Source of the DNA: Kushneria phosphatilytica
GTDB lineage: Bacteria; Pseudomonadota; Gammaproteobacteria; Pseudomonadales; Halomonadaceae
Length of the DNA: 64,000 nucleotides
NCBI RefSeq assembly: GCF_008247605.1
Contig: NZ_CP043420.1
Location: 3,286,001 to 3,350,000, forward strand
Reading direction: 5' to 3'
Position 1 is the first letter of the stretch. Each line of letters opens with the position of its first letter. This document shows positions 1-8,970 of the stretch, piece after piece. A program made the position numbers and the translations under genes. Under the pieces are notes generated by a model. That model saw only the letters and a program-made list of their open reading frames with translations. It ran no database searches and was not told where the DNA came from.

Positions 1-136
1 CGGGGCCTGGCCGTCTCCTGCTCAAGTAAAGCAGAGGTGAGACCAGGATTGATGTCACTCGCTGGCCCGATTGAGAAGGGACCGGCGCCCGGGTGCCGCG
101 TGCCCTGGCGCTTCACATCCTGACAGAACAGGGTTA

Positions 137-162
137 GACTTTGGTCTATATCGACCAAGGTC
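137..162. promoter_or_regulatory. Inverted repeat upstream of the first gene, possible operator
   Basis: Ten-base arms (GACTTTGGTC and GACCAAGGTC, one mismatch) flank a six-base spacer; the inner arms TTGGTC/GACCAA at 141-146 and 153-158 are perfect. It lies about 35 bases before the ATG at 196, where a regulator or an mRNA hairpin could act. Positions 1-136 show no gene I can recognise; any gene end there would be cut by the window edge. Confidence 0.35.
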
Positions 163-195
163 GTAGATGGCGTTCCCGTCAGGAGATCCCCCCTC

Positions 196-648
196 ATGTC
201 ACTGGCCACTTTCATGCCCCGGCTGTCGCGTTATACGGCGACGCTGCTCTCTTCGTTCACCGACACACCCACCGAACGCCCGCAAGTGGCACCGGCACCG
301 CGTCGGACAGAGGCCCTCAGATATCAGGCCGTGCGCTCCGGTGGTCACTGCCTGTGTCTGGCCGAATTCAGTGACCCGGCAACGCCTCCCCTGCCGCTGT
401 CCCTGCGCGATGACCTGCTTGATGATGCCTCTATTGCCAGCGATGCCGAACGCTTCGCCGTCACCTGGCTTGCGCATTATTTCGGCGATGATGAGCGAGC
501 TCGTGAGCACAGCACTCACCTGGCCGATGTCATCGACCATCGACTCGCAGCCGGCGGCTTCATGACGCTTTATACCAGCGAGCTGAGTCATCTGATCAGT
601 AGCGAACACGCCGGTCATCAGCCCAGCTGGGGCGCCTATCGTCTGTAA
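196..648 (+). CDS. Hypothetical protein, 150 aa
   Basis: I do not recognise this protein. It is a soluble, mildly acidic 150-residue product with no signal peptide, membrane segment or obvious motif. An arginine- and proline-containing N-terminus of about 45 residues precedes a more ordered, probably helical part rich in Asp, Glu and Leu (residues 70-130). It is the longest frame in the stretch, and an inverted repeat sits just upstream. A short gap of about 70 bases separates it from the radical SAM gene on the same strand, so the two could be co-transcribed. No function is proposed. Confidence 0.6.
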   Translation: MSLATFMPRLSRYTATLLSSFTDTPTERPQVAPAPRRTEALRYQAVRSGGHCLCLAEFSDPATPPLPLSLRDDLLDDASIASDAERFAVTWLAHYFGDDERAREHSTHLADVIDHRLAAGGFMTLYTSELSHLISSEHAGHQPSWGAYRL

Positions 649-720
649 TCCGATTCACCACTGGTAACCCCGACGCTTCCGAGATACTGTATAAAAGAAC
701 AGTAAATCGGGAGCATTTTC

Positions 721-1782
721 ATGTGCGCCTCACCTATTCGCGGCCGTGGCGCCAGCCATAATCCACATCACCGTTTCGAGCAGATTCAGGTGGAGGCCGT
801 GGACGACGGCTGGTGGCAGGACGACACCGAACCCACGCATGCCACCGAGGTACGGCTTGAGCAGAGCCGTTCGGCGATCTCGCGCAACAACTCGCCGGAT
901 ATGCCCTTCGAGCGCTCGCTCAACCCCTATCGTGGCTGCGAACATGGCTGTATCTACTGCTTTGCCCGTCCGTCTCATGCCTGGTGGGATCTCTCCCCCG
1001 GACTCGATTTCGAAACCCGACTGATTGCACGGACCAATCTTGTCGAACAGCTCACCCGAGAGTTGCAGCATCCGGGCTACCAGTGCCAGCCGATCTGTAT
1101 CGGCGCCAATACCGATCCCTATCAACCCATCGAGCGCGAACATCGTCTCACCCGTGGCGCGCTGGAAGTACTGCTCACCCATCGTCATCCGGCCACCGTC
1201 ACGACCCGCAGCACGTTGATACTGCGCGATCTTGATCTGCTCACCCGCCTGGCCGAGCAGCGTCTGGTACGCGTCTTTATCAGCTTCACGACCCTGGATC
1301 GCGAGCTCAAGCGCATCATGGAGCCCCGAGCGGCTTCACCGCAGGGCAGGCTGCGTATCATCAAAACGCTCAACGAGCATGGGGTTCCGGTCGGAATCAT
1401 CACTGCACCGATGATTCCGATGATCAACGACATGGAGCTGGAAAGGCTGCTCGAAGCCGGCTGCAATGCCGGCGCCACCAGCGCCGGTTACACTTTCCTG
1501 CGCCTGCCTCATGAAGTTCGACCACTGTTCGAACACTGGCTCTCGGAGCACTTCCCCGAGCGGGCCGAGCATGTCATGAGCCTGATTCGTCAGTCGCGGG
1601 GCGGGCGTGACTACGATAGCCGTTTCGGCCATCGCCTGCGGGGAGAAGGGCCGTTTGCCGAGCTGCTGGCGCAACGTTTTCGCCTCGCCATTCGAAGGCT
1701 GGGGCTCAACCGACGTCGCCAGGAACATGCGCTGGACTGCTCGCAGTTCAGCCCCCCGGGCCAGCAGATCGATCTGTTCTGA
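721..1782 (+). CDS. PA0069-family radical SAM protein
   Basis: A 353-residue radical S-adenosylmethionine enzyme of the type annotated as PA0069 family, distantly related to spore photoproduct lyase. The 4Fe-4S-binding cysteines are seen as C-x3-C-x2-C at residues 73, 77 and 80, directly after the SLNPYRGC motif typical of this group. A TIM-barrel-like core follows. The cluster would ligate SAM and generate a 5'-deoxyadenosyl radical; the physiological substrate of the family is not known to me. The start ATG follows a GGAG ribosome site. It is the last gene on this strand before a convergent diguanylate cyclase. Confidence 0.85.
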   Translation: MCASPIRGRGASHNPHHRFEQIQVEAVDDGWWQDDTEPTHATEVRLEQSRSAISRNNSPDMPFERSLNPYRGCEHGCIYCFARPSHAWWDLSPGLDFETRLIARTNLVEQLTRELQHPGYQCQPICIGANTDPYQPIEREHRLTRGALEVLLTHRHPATVTTRSTLILRDLDLLTRLAEQRLVRVFISFTTLDRELKRIMEPRAASPQGRLRIIKTLNEHGVPVGIITAPMIPMINDMELERLLEAGCNAGATSAGYTFLRLPHEVRPLFEHWLSEHFPERAEHVMSLIRQSRGGRDYDSRFGHRLRGEGPFAELLAQRFRLAIRRLGLNRRRQEHALDCSQFSPPGQQIDLF

Positions 1783-1844
1783 AATACCTTCGGATTTCTT
1801 GTGCCCAGGCACACCAGTACCCGACATGAGATACACTGTCGCCC

Positions 1845-1870
1845 TCCCGCTGGGCTCTCAGGGAGCGGGA
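1845..1870 (-). terminator. Hairpin between convergent radical SAM and GGDEF genes
   Basis: Seven-base arms TCCCGCT (1845-1851) and AGCGGGA (1864-1870) lie immediately beyond the stop codon of the minus-strand cyclase gene. No strong T tract follows on either strand, so a terminator role is only likely. Confidence 0.35.
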
Positions 1871-3076
1871 TTACTGTGCGGTGGGAGTCGCGTCCAGTAT
1901 CACAACACGATTGCGGCCTGCCCGCTTGGCCTGGTAAAGCGCTTCATCGGCTATTCTGAAAAGCGACTCGATATCCCCTTCTCTCACGGGGCCTCGGGCC
2001 ACACCCACACTGATGGTCAGCACCTCTGCAGTACTGCTGTAGTGATGAGGGATGCCAAGTCGCTGGATACTGGCATGCAGGCTCTCGATCCGGGTAATGG
2101 CGGCCTCCGCCCCGAGGGCGGTCATCGCAACGGCAAACTCCTCACCGCCCAGTCGTCCAACGCGCACATTCGGCTCCGAGAGCGTATCGAGAACCGCCGC
2201 AACACTTTGTAGCGCCTCATCGCCGGCAGGATGGCCGTACTGATCGTTGTAGGCCTTGAAGCTATCGACATCGATCATGGCAACAGTCATTGGCAGGCCG
2301 GATACATCGGCCCGGATATCCCCATTCAGTGCCGCATAGAAGCCACGTCGATTGGCCAGTCCGGTCAAGGGATCAAGCGCTGCCAGCCTGCCCAGCAGAT
2401 CACGCTGACCGGCCAGCTGGCGCAACCGCACCTGTTCGCGTCTGAGCATCAGAAAATGGCGGCGGCGTTCGTTTTCCAGCATCCAGTTGGCTACCAGCGC
2501 CGGGCCGAGAATCACAAAGCCTGTCAGCAGATTATGCAACAGGAGAATCGGCGGCAGCACTGGAGAGTAAACGATCGCGGCCGTCTGTATGGCAAAGCCG
2601 ACAAGTGCAATGATCAGCGCTACTTCGAAAGGCAGCGCCATGGCAATCACGGCACATATCAGAATGGCGTAATTGCCGATCAGAAAGCCCAGCGCCTGGA
2701 GGGAAGTCGACAAGCCCACCAGTATTGCCAAAAGCGCCACACCCAACAAAAGGTAGGCAGACACAGCCATCTGCTGAAAAAGAAAGGGACAGTCCGCCTG
2801 TCTCAACAGATAGAGCACGGCGAGGCCGCAGGGCAGCACGATACCGAAGCGAAAAGACAGTGCCACCCCTACCAGATCCGGGACCATCAGCCAATCGAGC
2901 AGGCCGAACCCCATGTAGAGTACCAGTGTTGCGATCAGCGACAGGACCATGACATGGCGCCGGTAGGCAATACCATGAGTCGCAAATGCCTGTTGCAGGG
3001 CCGATGGTATAGCGACCCGACGCAACACGCCTTCGGCTGCCAGCAAACGGTCCAGCTCGGCGATCTCTCTGTGCAT
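1871..3076 (-). CDS. Membrane diguanylate cyclase (GGDEF)
   Basis: Makes cyclic di-GMP from two GTP. The N-terminal half carries about six hydrophobic segments, forming an integral membrane sensor of unknown ligand. The C-terminal half is a GGDEF domain, beginning with DPLTGLANRR and carrying an intact GGEEF active-site signature. The RxxD inhibitory site expected five residues before GGEEF is absent, so product feedback through that site is unlikely. No EAL domain is present. I chose the ATG at 3076 because GGAG lies eight bases upstream; in-frame starts also exist at 3124 and 3151 (TTG). It stands alone, so its pathway (biofilm, motility) cannot be read from context. Confidence 0.85.
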   Translation of the reverse strand: MHREIAELDRLLAAEGVLRRVAIPSALQQAFATHGIAYRRHVMVLSLIATLVLYMGFGLLDWLMVPDLVGVALSFRFGIVLPCGLAVLYLLRQADCPFLFQQMAVSAYLLLGVALLAILVGLSTSLQALGFLIGNYAILICAVIAMALPFEVALIIALVGFAIQTAAIVYSPVLPPILLLHNLLTGFVILGPALVANWMLENERRRHFLMLRREQVRLRQLAGQRDLLGRLAALDPLTGLANRRGFYAALNGDIRADVSGLPMTVAMIDVDSFKAYNDQYGHPAGDEALQSVAAVLDTLSEPNVRVGRLGGEEFAVAMTALGAEAAITRIESLHASIQRLGIPHHYSSTAEVLTISVGVARGPVREGDIESLFRIADEALYQAKRAGRNRVVILDATPTAQ

Positions 3077-3452
3077 GGCGAACTCCGCTTTCCCGATCAC
3101 ACCATCAGACCTGCCCCGAAGCATGTCGGCATTACCGCTTGCCCCTGGCAATGGCGTGCGGCAGAGCGAAAGGCTCGATGCTGGTTACCTTTCATATCGG
3201 CTCTGATAGCTAAAGATTGCTGGTCGCGCCGTTCAATTGACATTTAGTAACAATTATCAGGTAATGCCTTTTATTCAAAAACAATCAATTAAACGTTACT
3301 AACTCACCATCATTGAATTTCGTTCGATGCCGATAACCTGTCTGGCGCCACATCATGCCTTGATCGAATACAGCTCCGGGGCATGCGTTACGCCCGATCA
3401 TTGAGCCAGTGGCACTCAACCAATACGGCAGGAAAGGGACAACAGGGGAATC
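3077..3452. other. Intergenic region between cyclase and lipoprotein genes
   Basis: An AT-rich divergent spacer with no convincing open frame. It must hold promoters for both flanking genes. The only element I can point to is the sigma-70-like site listed separately. Confidence 0.5.
3237..3265 (+). promoter_or_regulatory. Candidate sigma-70 promoter for the lipoprotein gene
   Basis: A perfect TTGACA (3237-3242), a 17-base spacer and GGTAAT (3260-3265, four of six matches to TATAAT) lie in AT-rich DNA. The implied leader would be about 180 bases. Confidence 0.35.
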
Positions 3453-5147
3453 ATGAAACAACGCGGATTACTATTGACCACGGCACTCATCGGCAGTTTA
3501 TGGCTCGGCGGGTGTGATCAGAAGGATACGTCAGAGGCACCACTGGCCCATGTACCGGCCAGCACCCCCTTCCTCTTCTCCAGTCTCGAAAGACCCGATG
3601 ATCACACTCTGGAGGCCCTGCTGAAGCCGGCCAATGCAGCGCTCCAGAGCAATATCCTTCAGATGCGCCAGGTGGCTTCGCAGCTGGCCGATGATGGCTC
3701 CGAGGGGATGGCCAGGGCGATACGAATTATCGCGGATGAACTCGAAAACCAGCAGAGCTACCAGCAATTTGCCCGGGATATCGGCCTCGACCTCAAGGGA
3801 CGCAGTGCTTTCTATGGTCTGGGCCTGATCCCGGTCATGCGCAGTACTGTCGCGGATAACGAACGCTATCGGCATTTTATCGATCAGTTGGCTGGTGCTG
3901 CCGGTCAGCCACTCAAGGAGCAGACACTCGATGATGTGACGTATCGTACTGCCGATCTCGGAGATTTACCGCTTCAGCTGATCAGCTCGGTCAGCGACCA
4001 TACCGCTCTGCTGGCGATCGCTCCGAAGACGCTGGATGAGAGCACGTTAAAAGAACTGCTGGGCCTCTCGCTGCCGGAGAAAAGCATTCAGGACAGCCAG
4101 CGTCTGAGTCAGATTGCCGATAACAAGGGCTATCAGCCTTATGCCCTGGGTTACATCGATATCCAGCGATTGGCGACACTGATTGGCAAGGGCAACGACC
4201 CGATGCTGGTGGCACTGCAATCGACATCATCCGGCGCCGAGCTCAAGCAGATGGATGAAGCGTGTCAGGCCGACCTGTCTCGCCTGGCCGCCAGAATGCC
4301 TCGGTTCAGTACCGGCTATACGCAGATCGAGAGCGATCATCTCACACAACGTAGCGATCTGAGCCTGGCATCGGATATTGCCGCCCCCTTCGCCGCTCTT
4401 GAGGTGCCTCTGCCCGGTCTGGGTGATGCATCCAGCGATGCACCATTCGATCTGGCCATGGCCCTGCCTGTTGGCCAATTACGCGACTTTCTGAATCAGC
4501 AGCTCAAGCATATCCGAAACAACCCCTTCAACTGCGAAACCCTGGCCGATCTGAATCAGCAGGCCGATGATCTGGCCGGTAAAACCCATATGCTGGCCAT
4601 ACCGCCCTTTGGCAGTATTCGCGGCCTGCGGCTGGTACTTGATGACATCACACTCCCGCAGGATGGAACCGAACCCGACGGACGAGGCGCCATGGTACTG
4701 GCCTCAACCGATCCCGCCGGCACCCTGGCCATGGCCCAGGCAATGAGCCCGCTACTGGCCGGCATTGATCTCTCCCCCGATGGCAGCAGTACTGCACTTC
4801 CCGCCGCGCTCAGCGCGCTTGCCGATAACAAACCGCTCTGGGGTGCCATGAACGACAGGGCCCTGGGCCTGGCAGTGGGCAAGGATGAACAGACCCGTCT
4901 GGAACAACTGATGCAGGGAGAAAGCGGTCATCCCGGTCAGCTCATGAAGATGCAGATTTCCGATAAGATGTATGCCAACTGGATGCAGTTGTTCGAAACC
5001 CGCATGGCCGAGCGAGGCAATATGGAGATGAGTGACTATCTCTCATCGCTGCACAGCAAGCTTGACCGCATCCAGTCGATGTCATTCGACCTGCACATGG
5101 AAGATGACGGACTGGTCTTCGAAAATCGTACCGACTGGAAACCATGA
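3453..5147 (+). CDS. Predicted lipoprotein, 564 aa, unknown function
   Basis: The N-terminus is a lipoprotein signal: a short basic start, a hydrophobic stretch, then a lipobox ending in LGGC at about residue 21. The residue after the cysteine is Asp, which in E. coli favours retention in the inner membrane. The remaining 540 residues are periplasmic, with no membrane segment and no motif I recognise. The body alternates helical stretches with statements of a repeated-domain character, but no clear internal repeat was found by eye. An AGGGGA ribosome site supports the start. A strong bidirectional terminator follows. Function is not assigned. Confidence 0.75.
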   Translation: MKQRGLLLTTALIGSLWLGGCDQKDTSEAPLAHVPASTPFLFSSLERPDDHTLEALLKPANAALQSNILQMRQVASQLADDGSEGMARAIRIIADELENQQSYQQFARDIGLDLKGRSAFYGLGLIPVMRSTVADNERYRHFIDQLAGAAGQPLKEQTLDDVTYRTADLGDLPLQLISSVSDHTALLAIAPKTLDESTLKELLGLSLPEKSIQDSQRLSQIADNKGYQPYALGYIDIQRLATLIGKGNDPMLVALQSTSSGAELKQMDEACQADLSRLAARMPRFSTGYTQIESDHLTQRSDLSLASDIAAPFAALEVPLPGLGDASSDAPFDLAMALPVGQLRDFLNQQLKHIRNNPFNCETLADLNQQADDLAGKTHMLAIPPFGSIRGLRLVLDDITLPQDGTEPDGRGAMVLASTDPAGTLAMAQAMSPLLAGIDLSPDGSSTALPAALSALADNKPLWGAMNDRALGLAVGKDEQTRLEQLMQGESGHPGQLMKMQISDKMYANWMQLFETRMAERGNMEMSDYLSSLHSKLDRIQSMSFDLHMEDDGLVFENRTDWKP

Positions 5148-5254
5148 CGTTCAGACGAGACGAGCTTTCATCAGTCTGACCGGGGTCATCTAAACACCGC
5201 GGGCCCATGGCTCGCGGCCTTGTTTCAACACCTGTGGTGTCATCCCGCATTGAA

Positions 5255-5285
5255 AAACCCCGGTCGCGTATTGCGACCGGGGTTT
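5255..5285. terminator. Bidirectional intrinsic terminator
   Basis: A perfect 13-base stem (AAACCCCGGTCGC and its complement) with a five-base loop, preceded by A residues and followed by T residues. It works on paper in both directions and sits between the convergent lipoprotein and BCCT transporter genes. Confidence 0.85.
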
Positions 5286-5316
5286 CTGTTTCAGCAACGT
5301 TGGCTGCTCAAGTGTC

Positions 5317-7383
5317 TCAGGCAGGGGGCTGCTCAGGGCTATCCGGCATGTTGATGCTGCCGGGCTCCTGCCGGTTAAGATGCAGGAAGTGCAGGTGCCG
5401 CTCGTACTGATCGAGAATGTCCTCGATCACCTGCTCACGGCTATACCCCATCAGATCATACCCCTGACTGCCCTCGAGCAGATGCACTTCAAGGCGATAG
5501 TACTGCGATGACGCATGCGGGGTACGCATGGCGAACGACGGCGTCGCGTAGCGACAGGTCCAGACCTGATAAGTGAAGTTCTGCTCCTCATCCATTTGGA
5601 CGTTCAGGGAGAGATAGTGATCATCGTTTTGCACGCCCTGATTGATATCGACCTGAACGCCCTGCGCCTCGATCTCCTGACTGACCGATTCCATCGCCGG
5701 CCGTACGGTCTCCTCGAGAAAGCGTTTTGACTGCTTGAGATCGGGGAAACTCATGGCGCGCTTGAGACGCTGCTGCCAGCTGCGGTTACTGCCACGCTCA
5801 CCACCCCCACCGGTGCGCCCGGAGAGATGCCCGGCCAGACTGAGACGGTGGCTGTCCTCCTTGAAGGCCTCGACCTTGAGCGCCTTGTAGAGCCCCGCGA
5901 TCATGAAGAACAGCACAATCGAGAAGGGCAAGCCGGTGATTACCACCGCACTCTGTAGCGCGGAAAGCCCCCCGGCAAGCAACAGCGCCAGAGTCAGTAC
6001 GCCGATCACCCCTGACCACAGGATACGCATCCAGATCGGCGCATCACTGTTGACGTCCTTCAGAATCGAGGTGAAGTTCGACAGTACCAGCGCCCCCGAG
6101 TCACCCGAGGTGACGAAGAACACGATCGCCAGGATACTCACCGCGATGGTGGTCAGCACCGGGAACGGATACTCCTGCAGGAACAGGTAGATACCGGCCG
6201 GCGGCGTATTCATGACCTGCTGACCGAAATCGGTCGCACCGTTCATGGCCATGTCGATGGCACTGTTACCCAAAAGCGACATCCAGATCATCATGAAGGC
6301 GATCGGCAATGTCAGCGTCCCGGCGACGAAGGTACGAATGGTGCGGCCCCTGGAGATGCGCGCCAGGAAAAGTCCCACGAACGGCCCCCAGGCAATCCAC
6401 CATGCCCAGAAGAACAGTGTCCAGGCGTTGAGCCAGCTGGTGGGCGGGTCAAAGGCATAGGTATCAAACGACATGGAGACGAAGCCGGCCAGATAATCGC
6501 CAACGTTCATGACCAGCGCATTGAGCAGAAAGATCGTCTTGCCGGCAAACAGCACGAACAGCAGCAGGGCGACTGCCAGCAGAATATTGAACTCGGAGAG
6601 ACGGCGAATGCCCTTTTCCACCCCGGTTACGGCAGAAATGGTGGCAAAGACCACGATCATCAGCACCAGAATGGTCTGTGTCCAGGCACTCTCGGTAATG
6701 CCGAACATGAAGTTCAGCCCATAGTTGAGCTGGATCACGCCGATCCCCAGGCTGGCCGCTATACCGAATACGGTGCCCAGTACTGCAGCGATATCCACTG
6801 CATGACCGATGGGGCCATAAATACGCTTGCCGAAGATGGGATACAGCGCACTACTGATGGTCAGCGGCAGGTTGTGCCGATAGCTGAAGAAAGCCAGCGA
6901 CATACCCACCAGCGTGTAGATCCCCCAGCCTGAGAGCCCCCAGTGCATGAAGGTCAGCTGCATGGCATGACGTGCCGCCGCAACCTGATCATCGGGCGCA
7001 TCGGGGGCGTTGTAGAACTGGGTCAGCGGTTCGGCCAGTGCAAAGAAAATGACGCCGATACCGATACCGGCAGAAAACAGCATCGCCGACCAGGAGAAGA
7101 TATTGAAATCGGGACGCGCGTGTTCCGGCCCCAGCCGAATCTTGCCGAAGCGGGAGAGACCGATAAACAACACGAAGGCGAGATAGATCACAACCGTGAG
7201 GAAGTAATACCAGCCAAAGGTATGGGATATCCAGCCCAGAATGGCATTAATGACGGCGTTGGCCCGCTCGGTATCGATCATCGTCCACAGCGAGAAGACG
7301 ACAATACCGATCACCGAGCCATAAAAGACCACCGGATTGAGCCGATCCCGCGATGCGGTGTCATTGTCGGTTTGTGCGCTCAT
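5317..7383 (-). CDS. betT: BCCT-family choline/betaine transporter, BetT-like
   Basis: A sodium- or proton-coupled importer of choline or glycine betaine in the inner membrane, used for osmoprotection. The 688 residues contain about twelve membrane segments. Family signatures visible are FSAGIGIG with AEP near residue 110, the glycine-rich stretch around GTVFGIAASLGIG, and the aromatic WAWWIAWGPF motif. A hydrophilic C-terminal extension of roughly 150 residues, ending in a region with QYERHLHFLHL, is typical of the long BetT/BetS subgroup rather than of short BetP/OpuD types. Substrate (choline versus betaine) cannot be settled by reading. No betABI genes are adjacent. A CAGGAA ribosome site supports the start. 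Confidence 0.9.
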   Translation of the reverse strand: MSAQTDNDTASRDRLNPVVFYGSVIGIVVFSLWTMIDTERANAVINAILGWISHTFGWYYFLTVVIYLAFVLFIGLSRFGKIRLGPEHARPDFNIFSWSAMLFSAGIGIGVIFFALAEPLTQFYNAPDAPDDQVAAARHAMQLTFMHWGLSGWGIYTLVGMSLAFFSYRHNLPLTISSALYPIFGKRIYGPIGHAVDIAAVLGTVFGIAASLGIGVIQLNYGLNFMFGITESAWTQTILVLMIVVFATISAVTGVEKGIRRLSEFNILLAVALLLFVLFAGKTIFLLNALVMNVGDYLAGFVSMSFDTYAFDPPTSWLNAWTLFFWAWWIAWGPFVGLFLARISRGRTIRTFVAGTLTLPIAFMMIWMSLLGNSAIDMAMNGATDFGQQVMNTPPAGIYLFLQEYPFPVLTTIAVSILAIVFFVTSGDSGALVLSNFTSILKDVNSDAPIWMRILWSGVIGVLTLALLLAGGLSALQSAVVITGLPFSIVLFFMIAGLYKALKVEAFKEDSHRLSLAGHLSGRTGGGGERGSNRSWQQRLKRAMSFPDLKQSKRFLEETVRPAMESVSQEIEAQGVQVDINQGVQNDDHYLSLNVQMDEEQNFTYQVWTCRYATPSFAMRTPHASSQYYRLEVHLLEGSQGYDLMGYSREQVIEDILDQYERHLHFLHLNRQEPGSINMPDSPEQPPA

Positions 7384-7693
7384 GGGGTTCCTGATGGTTC
7401 AAGAAGTGAAATGAAAACGATTGGATCGCCGAAGATGCGATCCTCGACAGGCAGGTCCAATGCATGGGGCATCCTCGGGAAGCGGTCTCCCTGAAAAACC
7501 GGTTGAGCGATGCTGCATCAATAGCTGCCGCCACTATCGTCTCTTTATTTTAATGAGTGTTCAAGAAAATGCACTTATAGAAATAGTGCTTTTTAAAAAT
7601 CGTTTTTTATTAATGAAAGAAAAGGAGGGGCATTAAACAATACGAGCGCCCGGGACCGGGCGCTCTGGGAGGGCATCAGGCAATCACGCGCCT
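7384..7693. other. Intergenic region upstream of the BCCT gene
   Basis: This 310-base stretch is markedly AT-rich between about 7540 and 7640, where the BCCT promoter is expected, and it contains the terminator of the outer-membrane protein gene. No supported gene is seen. Confidence 0.5.
7644..7665 (-). terminator. Intrinsic terminator of the outer-membrane protein gene
   Basis: Ten-base arms GAGCGCCCGG and CCGGGCGCTC with a two-base loop lie about 30 bases beyond the stop at 7694. On the minus strand the hairpin is followed by the moderately T-rich GTATTGTTTAA. Confidence 0.6.
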
Positions 7694-8377
7694 TCAGAAG
7701 GTATATTCGATACCGATTACGGCCACCGGGTAAACATGATACTTGTTCAGATCATCCCGGATGTCATCTTCCTGGCGATCCGCTTCGCGACGCAGCTCTT
7801 CCCGAACGGCCGGGTTGGAGGTCGCGCTGCCACGTGGCGTAATGGAGACATCAGGATCGATCCAGAAAGCGCCGGCCTCGGCATAGAAACCCAGTCCGGA
7901 TTTCATGCTGTTGCGCCAGCCCAGTCCCAGGTAGGGTTCCACGCTGTCGGACAGCTTCGCTCGACCATCAAGACGCGCCAGATCATCGGTGCTGTAGGTA
8001 TTGCCACCATACTGGAACGAGTCCGGTGCACCTTCATAATGACCCGTTGCCTTCAGCTGAACATCCGGGCGCACTGCACCGGCAGACAGGAAGAATCCTC
8101 CGGCCCAGGGGAAGTAATCCAGCTTGAGACTATAAATATCGGAATCGATCTCGCCGTCATAGTCGACGTCACGATTGTTGTAATCGAGGCTGTCATAATT
8201 GAAGCCGCTATAGCCGGCGGTCAGTGCAAAGTAGTCACTGAAACGCCAGCTGACACTACCGCCAAAACCGGTCGTACCGGCCTGCGCACCGACCGACCAG
8301 TGATCAGCCGCCTGAGCGTTCAAGCCGGTAGAGAGCAGCAGCGCCCCGGTCAGCGCCGTCGAAGCAAAACGAAGCAT
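7694..8377 (-). CDS. Outer-membrane beta-barrel protein, OmpW/OmpA-barrel-like
   Basis: A 227-residue protein with a clear Sec signal peptide (cleavage after AQAA near residue 23) and alternating polar/hydrophobic strands rich in Tyr, Gly and Asp. It ends in a terminal Phe (IEYTF), the usual signal for outer-membrane barrel insertion. Size and pattern suggest a small barrel of eight strands. A 25-residue charged loop before the last strand contains many Arg, Glu and Asp. The precise family and ligand are not recognised. The gene is divergent from yciH and ends at its own terminator. Confidence 0.75.
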   Translation of the reverse strand: MLRFASTALTGALLLSTGLNAQAADHWSVGAQAGTTGFGGSVSWRFSDYFALTAGYSGFNYDSLDYNNRDVDYDGEIDSDIYSLKLDYFPWAGGFFLSAGAVRPDVQLKATGHYEGAPDSFQYGGNTYSTDDLARLDGRAKLSDSVEPYLGLGWRNSMKSGLGFYAEAGAFWIDPDVSITPRGSATSNPAVREELRREADRQEDDIRDDLNKYHVYPVAVIGIEYTF

Positions 8378-8614
8378 GTCAGACGATTCCCCTGAATGGT
8401 ATTTGGTATTCGTGTAACGATGATCACTGGCAAAACAGTTCTGCTGCCGTCTCCGGTGATCGACTGGCTCTCATGTTGCCCCATTCCCCCCGGGCGCAAG
8501 GATCGAATACCCTGTGGTAATACGTTCTATTCAGGCTATGGTGTCGTCCCGGACAAAACGCTCCCTGACACTTGCCATCCATTTTTCCATGGCGCCACAC
8601 TCCGGAGAGTCAGC

Positions 8615-8968
8615 ATGTCCTCACTGCGTGATCAACTGAGCCGCCAGGTGTATTCCACCGAGCAGGGTGATCTGCGCAAGCAGTCGTCCGATACGCACGA
8701 TGCCGAAGACGACCGGCTGGCGCAGCTGGATGGCATTGTGCGTATCCGACGTGAAAAGTCGGGTCGCAAGGGCAAGGGGGTCACTGTCATCCAGGGCTTA
8801 CCGCTGCGTGAAGCGGAACTCAAGCCCCTGTTGCAGGCGTTGAAGAAACGCTGCGGTAGTGGTGGCGCGCTCAAGGACGGGGTGCTGGAAATTCAGGGGG
8901 ATCATCGCGACACCCTCAAATCGGAGCTCGAGCGGCGCGGCTACACTGTAAAACTGGCGGGTGGTTGA
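8615..8968 (+). CDS. yciH: SUI1/eIF1-family translation factor YciH
   Basis: A 117-residue homologue of eukaryotic eIF1, a family proposed to affect start-codon fidelity or stress-linked translation in bacteria. The basic SUI1 core is visible in the second half (GRKGKGVTVIQGL, then LKKRCGSGGALKDG and EIQGDH). The true start is the ATG at 8615 after a GGAGAG ribosome site; an upstream in-frame extension from 8396 is not supported. It overlaps or abuts the following lipoprotein gene by the stop codon, suggesting co-transcription. Confidence 0.9.
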   Translation: MSSLRDQLSRQVYSTEQGDLRKQSSDTHDAEDDRLAQLDGIVRIRREKSGRKGKGVTVIQGLPLREAELKPLLQALKKRCGSGGALKDGVLEIQGDHRDTLKSELERRGYTVKLAGG

Positions 8969-8970
8969 GC

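Noticed and set aside
2231..3247. 338-residue plus-strand frame opposite the diguanylate cyclase
   Set aside because: It is the shadow of the GGDEF and membrane coding region and is rich in Gln and His without a domain.
3453..5147. Assignment of the 564-residue lipoprotein to a named family
   Set aside because: No motif could be recognised with confidence, so it is left as unknown.
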